Below are positions 6,851 through 12,074 of a stretch of 12,074 bases of DNA, piece by piece. Where the stretch lies: contig URWQ01000025.1 of NCBI GenBank assembly GCA_900551635.1, forward strand, positions 1 to 12,074. The letters run 5' to 3'. This stretch comes from an uncultured Collinsella sp. GTDB taxonomy: Bacteria; Actinomycetota; Coriobacteriia; Coriobacteriales; Coriobacteriaceae. The position numbers were made by a program, and so were the translations under genes. The notes beneath the pieces are model-generated. The model was not told where the DNA came from, did no database searches, and saw only the letters and a list, made by a program, of their open reading frames with translations. The first letter of the stretch is position 1, and the number at the start of each line of letters is the position of its first letter.

Positions 6851-6904
6851 ATCCTTCCTACGATCCGGCTACCGTGCCGGTACACAGCACATCGTAGGAA
6901 GGAT
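6851..6904 (-). promoter_or_regulatory. Perfect 14-bp inverted repeat covering the FxLYD ribosome site
   Basis: ATCCTTCCTACGAT (6851-6864) and ATCGTAGGAAGGAT (6891-6904) are exact reverse complements around a 26-base spacer, which itself can form a CCGGC/GCCGG hairpin (6865-6869 with 6876-6880). In the minus-strand transcript the arm nearest the gene holds the Shine-Dalgarno sequence AGGAAGGA, so folding would hide it. It could equally be a DNA operator. No flanking target duplication or transposase was seen, so a mobile element is unlikely. Confidence 0.6.
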
Positions 6905-6978
6905 TGAACTTGAATTCATTAGCTGAGAGCTAAGGCTGCGGTAAACGACCAATGCAGTTATCCAAACGCCGAGCAAAC

Positions 6979-7008
6979 GCACTGCGCGCGACCGTCTGCT
7001 GGCAGTGC
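6979..7008 (-). terminator. Stem-loop after the small membrane protein gene
   Basis: GCACTGC (6979-6985) and GCAGTGC (7002-7008) form a 7-bp stem with a 16-base loop, directly after the stop codon at 7010-7012. The minus strand downstream reads GTTTG, so there is little U tract. A weak or factor-aided terminator is possible. Confidence 0.3.
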
Positions 7009-7009
7009 A

Positions 7010-7333
7010 TCAACCCACCGTGACGGATTCCCCGGTAAAGGCACTGATCATCAACAGGACAAAGAAAACAAGGTAGCTGGCACTCAGCAGGTACGCAATG
7101 ATCAGAAAGACGACCCAGCCGACATTGGTTTTACCGTCGGCACGGCGTTGCTCGCGATTGCGGCAGAGCCAAATCGTCACGCCGATGGCAGTGATAAACA
7201 GCACGAGCGCCGCCGCGGCAAGCCCGGCAAGCGCAAACATCACGCCAACGCTCACAGCAATAACCGGAAGCAGCAGCAAACCGCACCCGCATCCACCCGG
7301 ACTATATACGGCAGACTGTCGGCGTCGCCTCAT
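7010..7333 (-). CDS. Small multi-pass membrane protein downstream of higA
   Basis: 107 residues from the ATG at 7331-7333. Seen: arginine-rich start (MRRRRQ), a GGCGCG patch, then long hydrophobic stretches (LLLLPVIAVSVGVMFALAG, AALVLFITAIGVTIWL), a basic loop (RNREQRRADGK), and a third stretch (VGWVVFLIIAYLLSASYLVF on to MISAF). Two to three membrane helices are likely, with the basic ends inside. The family is not recognised. The frame is open back to a GTG at 7361-7363 that overlaps the higA stop as TAGTG, which would allow coupled translation; the ATG is preferred because GGGGGTGG lies upstream of it. Its tight position behind higA suggests co-transcription with the toxin-antitoxin pair, but nothing links it to their function. 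Confidence 0.65.
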   Translation of the reverse strand: MRRRRQSAVYSPGGCGCGLLLLPVIAVSVGVMFALAGLAAAALVLFITAIGVTIWLCRNREQRRADGKTNVGWVVFLIIAYLLSASYLVFFVLLMISAFTGESVTVG

Positions 7334-7362
7334 CGCCGCGCCACCCCCATCATCTTTGAGCA

Positions 7363-7704
7363 CTACAGTGCGATGGCCTGCTGAACAGGAACGATCTTGT
7401 CGAGTTCCGGTTCGATCCGCCTTTTCTCGGCCTCAAGGTCAAACGCCACCTGAGCGCGCAGCCAATAACCATCCGTCAGGCCAAAATAACGGCAAAGACG
7501 GAGGTCGGTGTCGGCCGTCACACGACGTTTTCCCAAGACAATCTGCCCGATACGCTGAGCCGGAATCCCAGTCTCCTTAGCAAGGCGATATTGAGAAATG
7601 CCCATGGGAACAAGAAACTCCTCTTTGAGAAGCTCACCAGGAGTCACCGGCGACAGCAAATCGGCCGAAGCCTCATCACTTGTGATAATCGACGATTTCG
7701 ACAT
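7363..7704 (-). CDS. higA: HigA-family antitoxin (XRE HTH)
   Basis: 113 residues. HigA neutralises the HigB ribonuclease toxin and represses the operon. Seen: TPGELLKEEFLVPMGISQ followed by a helix-turn-helix YRLAKETGIPAQRIGQIVLGKRR (about 53-75), then DTDLRLCRYFGLTDGYWLRAQ, all typical of the HigA/VapI group, in which the HTH sits in the N-terminal half. ATG 7702-7704 lies inside the 3' end of higB (29-base overlap) with AGGAGA about nine bases upstream; the frame is open further upstream but that stretch is antitoxin-unlike and lies within higB. Toxin-first order is the norm for higBA. Confidence 0.9.
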   Translation of the reverse strand: MSKSSIITSDEASADLLSPVTPGELLKEEFLVPMGISQYRLAKETGIPAQRIGQIVLGKRRVTADTDLRLCRYFGLTDGYWLRAQVAFDLEAEKRRIEPELDKIVPVQQAIAL

Positions 7705-7957
7705 TCCAAGCCATCTCCTGTCTCCACTCAAAACAGACCCGATAGCGCTCGTTAACACGGATGCTATATTGACCGGCACGATCGCCCTTCAAAGCTTCCA
7801 GGCGGTTGCCCGGTGGAACGCGAAGATCATCAAGTGAAGCACAAACCTGCAGTTGGCGAATCTTCCTCAACGCAACACGCTCAAAGGGCACGAACCTCCT
7901 GACCCGCACACCCATGGCAAAGCGTTCGGTATCCTCATCTTTATACGATGCAATCAT
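7676..7957 (-). CDS. higB: HigB-family toxin (RelE/ParE-like mRNA interferase)
   Basis: 93 residues, the usual size. HigB cuts mRNA on translating ribosomes when its antitoxin is lost. Seen: start MIASYKDEDTERFAMG, LDDLRVPPGNRLEALKGDR (about 43-61), GQYSIRVNERYRVCFEW (63-79) and C-terminal VEIVDYH, which together are the signature of the plasmid-maintenance Killer/HigB family; the conserved arginines and the terminal DYH histidine are present, so the gene appears intact. ATG 7955-7957 has TAAGG seven bases upstream. It is the first gene of the operon and overlaps higA. Confidence 0.92.
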   Translation of the reverse strand: MIASYKDEDTERFAMGVRVRRFVPFERVALRKIRQLQVCASLDDLRVPPGNRLEALKGDRAGQYSIRVNERYRVCFEWRQEMAWNVEIVDYHK

Positions 7958-7968
7958 AGTATCGCCTT

Positions 7969-8045
7969 ACGTTAGTAACGTCAAACGTTTCTATAGACTT
8001 ACATCTCTATTATATCGTACGTTTGTTCGTGTTTTCTAGAACAAA
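7969..8045 (-). promoter_or_regulatory. higBA promoter and candidate autoregulatory operators
   Basis: On the minus strand an exact TATAAT lies at 8009-8014; no good -35 is seen at 17-18 bases. Three dyads surround it: TTTGTTC/GAACAAA (8022-8028 and 8039-8045) over the -35 region, TCTATAGA (7990-7997), and ACGTTAGTAACGT (7969-7981), a perfect palindrome between the -10 and the toxin start; AAACGTTT is at 7983-7990. Binding of HigA or HigBA to one or more of these would be typical for this system. Confidence 0.55.
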
Positions 8046-8059
8046 TAGTCCTTCACGCC

Positions 8060-9247
8060 TTAGTCAAGCGAAAGTAATCGTTTGTAGACATCGAGGCCTT
8101 TGAGCAGGATTTCCTCGTCGAAGAGCATGCTATCGGTATGCAGAGCGCTTGTTGCATAGGCGGGGCAGCCATCCGAATCACTCGGGTTGTCTTGGTCCTC
8201 TGGCACGCCCGTGCCTAGCAAGAAGAACACGCCCGGCAGATGGCGCTGATAGAACGCGAAATCCTCGGCGATTAGCAGCGGCTCGTCCACGAGCTGCAAT
8301 TCGGGCAGAGCGGGCGCGATTCGGGCAAACAACTCAGGATCGTTATCGACCGGTGGATAGCCCTCGGCAAAGTCGAGATCATACGTGCAGCCCGTTGCGG
8401 CACAGGCATCGTCCAGCACGCGGCGCACGCCTTCGCGCGCCCGGTCGAACATGTCGTCCGTAAACACACGCAGGCTTCCGGCCACATGGGCCTCCCCCGC
8501 CACCGCGTTGCAAACGGTGCCAGCCTGCAGCAGGCCAAACTTGCCGATACAGGGTTCGTCGATGCCCAGCTCGTCCATCAGTTCGCGCTCGGCAACCAAG
8601 AACTTGGCAGCCGCCAGCGCCGCATCGTGCGATTCCTCGACCGGAACGCCATAGGTCTTAGCGATATGGATGCTCGTCCCGTGAATATGAATGTGTGTCT
8701 CACTCGAGCGCGCCAGCAGCGGGCCGGAACAGCTCGCCAATGTGTTCGCAGTCAGATCGGGCCACACGTGAAAGCCAAAAATGCGGTCGACCCCGTAGCG
8801 CTCGAACACACCGCTCTCGCAAACTGTCTTGGCGCCACCAGTCGTCTCCTCGGCAGGCTGGAACACAAAGAGCACGTTGCGCTTGATGGCACCTGGCTGC
8901 TCACGAATCGTGCGATCGACAAAGGTTGCCGCCGCAAGGGCCATGGCCATGTGTCCATCGTGTCCGCAAGCGTGCATCTTTCCGGGATGCTTCGAGGAAA
9001 AGGCCGCACCCGTCGCCTCCGCGATGGGCAGTGCGTCCATATCGGCGCGAATCGCCGTGGCATGCGCGGCGCCCGTGCCAGCGTCGAAGAAAGCACAAAC
9101 ACAGCTGGGGCAGGGATGGGTCACTTCACAGGCAAGCGAAGCGAGCGCGCCCTCGATATAGGCTATGGTTTGAGGAAGATCGAAATCGAGCTCCGGAATG
9201 CGATGCAGGTCGCGACGATAGCGACGAAGTTCTTGGAGCTCGGTCAT
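8060..9247 (-). CDS. M20-family amidohydrolase (possible N-acetyl-diaminopimelate deacetylase)
   Basis: 395 residues, the normal length. M20D enzymes remove acyl groups from amino acids with a two-metal site. Seen: AIRADMDALP (65-74), MHACGHDGHM with C94 and H96 as metal ligands, FQPAEE with the catalytic and ligand glutamates (E133/E134), GFHVWP (H160), and a C-terminal HTDSM (H370). The lid-domain motif, normally GGHxxxP, is instead GTSIHIAKTYG. ATG 9245-9247 is preceded by AAAGGA six bases away; the open frame continues upstream to 9496 but that part overlaps the riboswitch and is not protein-like. It is divergent from the riboswitch-lysA-dapA-dapB operon, which makes the acetyl-DAP deacetylase of the lysine pathway an attractive guess, but hippurate or general N-acyl amino acid hydrolysis fit equally well. 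Confidence 0.85.
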   Translation of the reverse strand: MTELQELRRYRRDLHRIPELDFDLPQTIAYIEGALASLACEVTHPCPSCVCAFFDAGTGAAHATAIRADMDALPIAEATGAAFSSKHPGKMHACGHDGHMAMALAAATFVDRTIREQPGAIKRNVLFVFQPAEETTGGAKTVCESGVFERYGVDRIFGFHVWPDLTANTLASCSGPLLARSSETHIHIHGTSIHIAKTYGVPVEESHDAALAAAKFLVAERELMDELGIDEPCIGKFGLLQAGTVCNAVAGEAHVAGSLRVFTDDMFDRAREGVRRVLDDACAATGCTYDLDFAEGYPPVDNDPELFARIAPALPELQLVDEPLLIAEDFAFYQRHLPGVFFLLGTGVPEDQDNPSDSDGCPAYATSALHTDSMLFDEEILLKGLDVYKRLLSLD

Positions 9248-9278
9248 AAAGGATCCTTTCATGGGGCATATCCATTCA

Positions 9279-9290
9279 CACAATATTGTG
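9279..9290. promoter_or_regulatory. Palindrome before the amidohydrolase gene
   Basis: CACAATATTGTG is a perfect 12-base palindrome 32 bases before the amidohydrolase start codon, in the position expected of an operator or promoter region for that gene. It has some resemblance to half of an NrdR or Rex site, but no matching gene is nearby and the regulator is unknown. Confidence 0.4.
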
Positions 9291-9358
9291 ATACAGGATT
9301 GCGGCACACATGTTTCCAGCATATTGCTGCATTTTTTAAACGTTATATACGAATACTC

Positions 9359-9387
9359 TTGTTTGGTAAAGTGCAACGTGGTAGGGT
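9359..9387 (+). promoter_or_regulatory. Possible promoter of the lysine operon
   Basis: TTGTTT (9359-9364) and TAGGGT (9382-9387) are 17 bases apart and would start transcription at about 9394, just before the riboswitch. The -10 is poor. An alternative is the A/T-rich stretch around 9324-9350 (TTGCTG and TATATA-like), which would give a longer leader including a GTGGTA/TACCAC hairpin at 9378-9396. Confidence 0.3.
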
Positions 9388-9395
9388 CGTTACCA

Positions 9396-9535
9396 CTTGA
9401 TAGAGGCGCGGGCACGAAGAGCCGCGGGCGAGCCGGCAGGCTTTGACCCCGCGGGGAGGCGAAACCCGCCGAACTGGGTTTTTCAGGCACGAACAACCTG
9501 GTGGGCCTGCGGGAAACACCCGCAGGACTGTCTGC
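9396..9535 (+). promoter_or_regulatory. Lysine riboswitch (L box)
   Basis: The conserved L-box blocks occur in order: GATAGAGGCGCG (9399-9410), AGAG (9417-9422 region), GGGGAGGCGAAACCCGCCGAA (about 9453-9473, quoted in part: GGAGGCG ... CGCCGAA), CTGG, and ACTGTC (9527-9532). Paired stems are visible: GATAG with CTGTC (P1, 9399-9403 and 9528-9532), CCGCGGG with CCCGCGG (9422-9428 and 9448-9454), CAGG with CCTG (9484-9487 and 9497-9500), and CCTGCGGG with CCCGCAGG (9506-9513 and 9519-9526). This is the lysine-binding aptamer that represses lysine genes when lysine is plentiful. Location directly before lysA agrees. Confidence 0.93.
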
Positions 9536-9548
9536 AGCAATGCGGGAG

Positions 9549-9613
9549 CGCTATCCGGACATTGGGTCCACGCTATGCGGATTCGATGCGCAGATGGCGC
9601 CGTCTGGATAGCG
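9549..9613 (+). promoter_or_regulatory. Riboswitch expression platform, helix before the lysA ribosome site
   Basis: CGCTATCCGGAC (9549-9560) pairs over 12 positions with GTCTGGATAGCG (9602-9613), including one G-U pair. The 3' arm ends at the first base of the likely lysA ribosome site GAGG (9613-9616, ten bases from the ATG). A second copy of CGCTAT (9571-9576) can compete for the same partner ATAGCG. No U tract follows, so translational rather than transcription-termination control is more likely. Confidence 0.5.
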
Positions 9614-9626
9614 AGGTTTACGGGAC

Positions 9627-11045
9627 ATGGCATTGACCCCCAACGAGGCGTATGCGGCCAAGCAGCCGTTTGTGGACAAGGAGACGCTCGAGTATATCGT
9701 CGAGCAGTTCCCCACGCCGTTTCATCTATACGACGAGGCGGGCATCCGCCGCAACATGCAAGAAGTGCGCGACGCCTTTGCATGGAATCCGGGCTTTAAG
9801 GAATACTTTGCCGTCAAGGCCAATCCCAACCCGGCGCTCATTTCCATTCTCAACGAATACGGCTGCGGCTGCGATTGCTCGAGCTATACCGAGCTCATGA
9901 TCGCCCGATCGCTGGGTATCACGGGACACGACATCATGTTCTCGTCCAACGACACGCCGGCTGCCGACTTTGAGCTCGCCGACAAGCTGGGTGCCATCGT
10001 CAACTTTGACGACATCAGCCACATCGAGTTCTTTGAGCGCGTTGCGGGGCCCATCCCCAAGACGGTCAGCTGCCGCTTTAATCCAGGCGGTCTGTTCCAG
10101 CTCTCCAACGGCATCATGGACAACCCGGGCGACTCCAAATATGGCATGACCACCGAGCAGCTCTTTGAGGCCTTCCGCATGCTCAAGGCCAAGGGCGCCG
10201 AGAACTTTGGCATCCACGCATTCCTTGCCAGCAACACCGTCACCAACGACTACTACCCCAAACTCGCGCGCATCCTCTTTGAGCTTGCCGTGCGCCTGGA
10301 GCGCGAGACCGGCGCACATGTCGCCTTTATCAATCTGTCCGGCGGCGTCGGTATCCCCTATCTGCCCGAGCAGCAGGCCAACGATATTCACGCCATCGGC
10401 GAGGGAGTGCACGCGGCATACGACGAGATTCTGGTTCCCGCTGGCATGGGCGATATGGCGATCTGCACCGAGATGGGCCGCTTTATGATGGGCCCCTACG
10501 GCTGTCTGGTCACCAAGGCCATCCACGAGAAGCAAATCTACAAGGACTATATCGGTGTCGACGCAAGCGCCGTCGATTTGATCCGCCCTGCCATGTATGG
10601 TGCCTACCACCACATTACGGTGATGGGTCAGCCGGGCGGCGCCGACAAGGCCACAGCGCCCGTTACGGACACCTACGACATCACGGGCAATCTGTGCGAG
10701 AACAACGACAAGTTCGCCATCGATCGCGAGCTGCCGCATATCGACATGGGCGACCTGCTTGTGATCCACGATACCGGCGCGCATGGCCACTCCATGGGCT
10801 ACAACTACAACGGACGGCTGCGCTCCGCCGAGGTCCTGCTGCGCCCCGATGGCTCGGCCGACCTCATCCGCCGCGCCGAGCGCCCGGTCGATTACTTTGC
10901 CACGCTCGACGTGCTGCCGTGCGGCCGAGAGTTGCTGGCCAAGTCGCGCACCGAAAGCGCCCGCCGTCGCGCTCAGGACGAGCGCCTGGCCGTCGCCGCC
11001 CAATGGAACAAGCGCATCCAGATCGCGGAAGCGAAGGAGAAGAAC
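9627..11045 (+). CDS. lysA: Diaminopimelate decarboxylase, with no stop codon before dapA
   Basis: LysA is a PLP enzyme that decarboxylates meso-diaminopimelate to lysine, the last step of the pathway. Seen: PLP-binding lysine in YFAVKANPNP (K64), SSYTELMIARSLG, phosphate-binding GGVGIPY, EMGRFMMGPYG where many relatives have EPGR, catalytic LCENND (C357) and DTGAHGHSMGYNYNGR (about 383-398). The recognisable domain ends near YFATLDVLP (about 423-431); a charged, Arg/Lys/Glu-rich tail of about 40 residues follows. The frame does not stop there: it runs in the same frame through the dapA ATG (11046) to a TAA at 11535-11537, giving 636 residues. The end given here is the last base before dapA. 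A single base change (for example AAG to TAG at 11040) would restore a stop. Regulated by the lysine riboswitch. Confidence 0.88.
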
Positions 11046-11934
11046 ATGGACATCCGCAATCTCGAGGGCTCGATTGTCGCCCTCGTCACGCCGTTTAAAA
11101 AGGACGGCAGCGTCGACTTTGACGCGCTCGAGCGCCTTATCGATTTTCACCTGCAAAATGGCACCGACGCCATCCTCACCCTGGGCACCACCGGCGAGAG
11201 CGCCACGATGACCGACGACGAGGACAACTCCGTTGTCGCCGCGGTGGTCAAGCAAGTTGCAGGACGCGTCCCCGTTATTGCCGGCTCGGGCTCTAACTCC
11301 ACGCAGACCATGCTCACCAAGTCGCTCACCTACCAGGGCTTGGGAGCCGACGGCCTGCTGCTCATTACCCCCTACTACAACAAGTCCAACGAAGAGGGTA
11401 TCTACCAGCACTTTAAGACTGTCGCCGATGCCGTTGACATCCCCTGCATCCTATACAACATCCCCGGCCTGCGGCTGCGGCATCAGCAAGCGCAACGTAG
11501 AGCGCTTGGCCGCGCACCCCAACATCATGGGTATTAAGGAAGCCTCGGGCAACGTCGCCTACGCTGCCAAGATCGCCCACCTGCTGTCCGATGACTTCCG
11601 CATGTACTCGGGCGAGGACGCGCTCACCGTGCCGCTCATGAGCCTGGGCGCTTCGGGCACCATCAGCGTGTGGGCCGACGTGCAGCCGCAGCTCGTGCAT
11701 GACATGTGCCGCGCCTATCTGGACGGTGACGTGGCACGTGCCCGCGATATCCAGATTGCCGGCCAGCCGCTCATCAATGCCCTCTTTAGTGAGGTCAACC
11801 CCATCCCCGTCAAGGAAGCGCTCGCCCAGATGGGTATGATCGAGGCAAACTACCGCATGCCGCTGTGCCCCATGGCAGACGACACGCGTTCCGCACTTAC
11901 CGATGCTCTGAAGGGAGCTGGTCTGCTTGATTAA
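11046..11934 (+). pseudogene. dapA: 4-hydroxy-tetrahydrodipicolinate synthase, frameshifted
   Basis: DapA condenses pyruvate with aspartate semialdehyde, the first committed step to DAP and lysine. ATG 11046 has AAGGAG six bases upstream, so independent translation is expected. First part (frame of lysA): SIVALVTPF, LGTTGESATM (the conserved Thr pair), ITPYYNK, and LYNIPG with the catalytic tyrosine (Y137). Relatives then read RTGCG; here the bases GGCCTGCGGCTGCGGCATC (11466-11484) are two short of that, so the frame shifts and stops at 11535-11537. The rest, in another frame, is intact: CGISKRNVERLAAHP, GIKEASGN with the Schiff-base lysine (codon 11536-11538), and GASGTISVWA to the TAA at 11932-11934. 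Repaired length would be about 296 residues, normal for the family. As written the enzyme lacks its lysine and the substrate-binding arginine. Sequencing or assembly error is a live alternative. Confidence 0.88.
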
Positions 11935-12074
11935 GACCGTCATTATGGGAACGGGCCGCATGGGCTCGCTCATCCGCACTACCGCCGAGGGCGTTGTCGA
12001 TGCCGCCGGGCAGCCCGTTTTTGATATCGTCGCCCAGATCGGCTTCGACCTATCAGAGCTCGAGAGCGCCCCGG
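11927..12074 (+). CDS. dapB: 4-hydroxy-tetrahydrodipicolinate reductase, N-terminal part
   Basis: DapB reduces the DapA product with NAD(P)H. Only 49 codons are in the window. Seen: the start of a Rossmann fold, KTVIMGTGRMGSLI, with the GxGRMG dinucleotide-binding motif of DapB, followed by VFDIVAQIGFDLSEL. The TTG at 11927 is taken as the start because the first beta strand (KTVIM) is needed before the glycine motif, which excludes the ATG at 11945; AAGGGAG lies nine bases upstream. It overlaps the end of dapA by eight bases (TTGATTAA), so its translation is probably coupled to that of dapA. The rest of the gene lies beyond the window. Confidence 0.85.
   Translation, partial: MIKTVIMGTGRMGSLIRTTAEGVVDAAGQPVFDIVAQIGFDLSELESAP

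Noticed and set aside
6851..6904. Inverted repeat as the ends of a miniature transposable element
   Set aside because: Only 54 bases overall, a single copy in the window, no flanking direct repeat seen, and its position on the ribosome site fits a regulatory role better.
9317..9336. CAGCA/TGCTG stem followed by a T run (9331-9337) as a plus-strand terminator
   Set aside because: The stem is only 5 bp and A/T-rich, and no plus-strand gene lies upstream of it; more likely part of the promoter region.
8486..9400. Plus-strand open frame opposite the amidohydrolase
   Set aside because: No motif; the minus-strand frame has all M20 metal ligands in order.
9726..11411. Minus-strand open frame of 561 codons opposite lysA and dapA
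   Set aside because: Mirror of the lysA/dapA codon pattern; no motif, and the plus strand has conserved catalytic residues plus riboswitch control.
11460..11490. Programmed ribosomal frameshift in dapA
   Set aside because: A +1 shift would leave the protein one residue short and without the conserved arginine; a 2-base loss or sequence error explains it better.

Overview
The window looks like chromosomal DNA from a GC-rich gut actinobacterium of the class Coriobacteriia, most likely Collinsella. That is an inference from GC-rich coding with A/T-rich promoters, strong AAGGAG-type ribosome sites and the particular gene set; no rRNA or other phylogenetic marker is present. No tRNA, insertion sequence, prophage or CRISPR array was seen.

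Layout. (i) 1-2195: a possible C-terminal end of a plus-strand gene, then two minus-strand genes, an ATP-grasp ligase (939-2195) and an aspartate racemase (108-854). This arrangement recalls the D-aspartate ligase/racemase pair used to build D-Asp cross-bridges in some Gram-positive cell walls. (ii) 2430-3062: a MOSC-domain protein. (iii) 3297-4430: a secreted coiled-coil protein with a lysozyme-like C-terminal domain, preceded by a strong dyad whose half-sites resemble SoxR (MerR-family) operators and followed by a textbook terminator. (iv) 4469-6845, minus strand: a three-gene set in the order FxLYD membrane protein, HTH protein, membrane-anchored Ser/Thr kinase. A perfect 14-bp inverted repeat in the leader of the first gene contains its Shine-Dalgarno sequence. 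(v) 7010-7957, minus strand: a higBA toxin-antitoxin operon followed by a small membrane protein. (vi) 8060-9247, minus strand: an M20-family amidohydrolase. (vii) 9248-12074: a lysine riboswitch controlling lysA, dapA and dapB (the last cut by the window edge).

How the genes work together. The right-hand operon makes meso-diaminopimelate and lysine: DapA forms the first ring intermediate, DapB reduces it, LysA decarboxylates DAP to lysine, and lysine feeds back through the riboswitch. The M20 amidohydrolase next door could be the N-acetyl-DAP deacetylase of the acetylase branch, but sequence alone does not prove it. The racemase/ATP-grasp pair and the secreted hydrolase give the window a cell-wall theme.

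Most unusual points. lysA has no stop codon before dapA, so the two are one open frame. dapA itself carries a net 2-base loss that removes the conserved Arg-Thr after the YNIP motif and shifts the frame, so DapA as written is broken. Both could be genuine decay or sequencing/assembly error. The best candidate for a little-described system is the FxLYD/HTH/kinase operon with its ribosome-site-sequestering hairpin.
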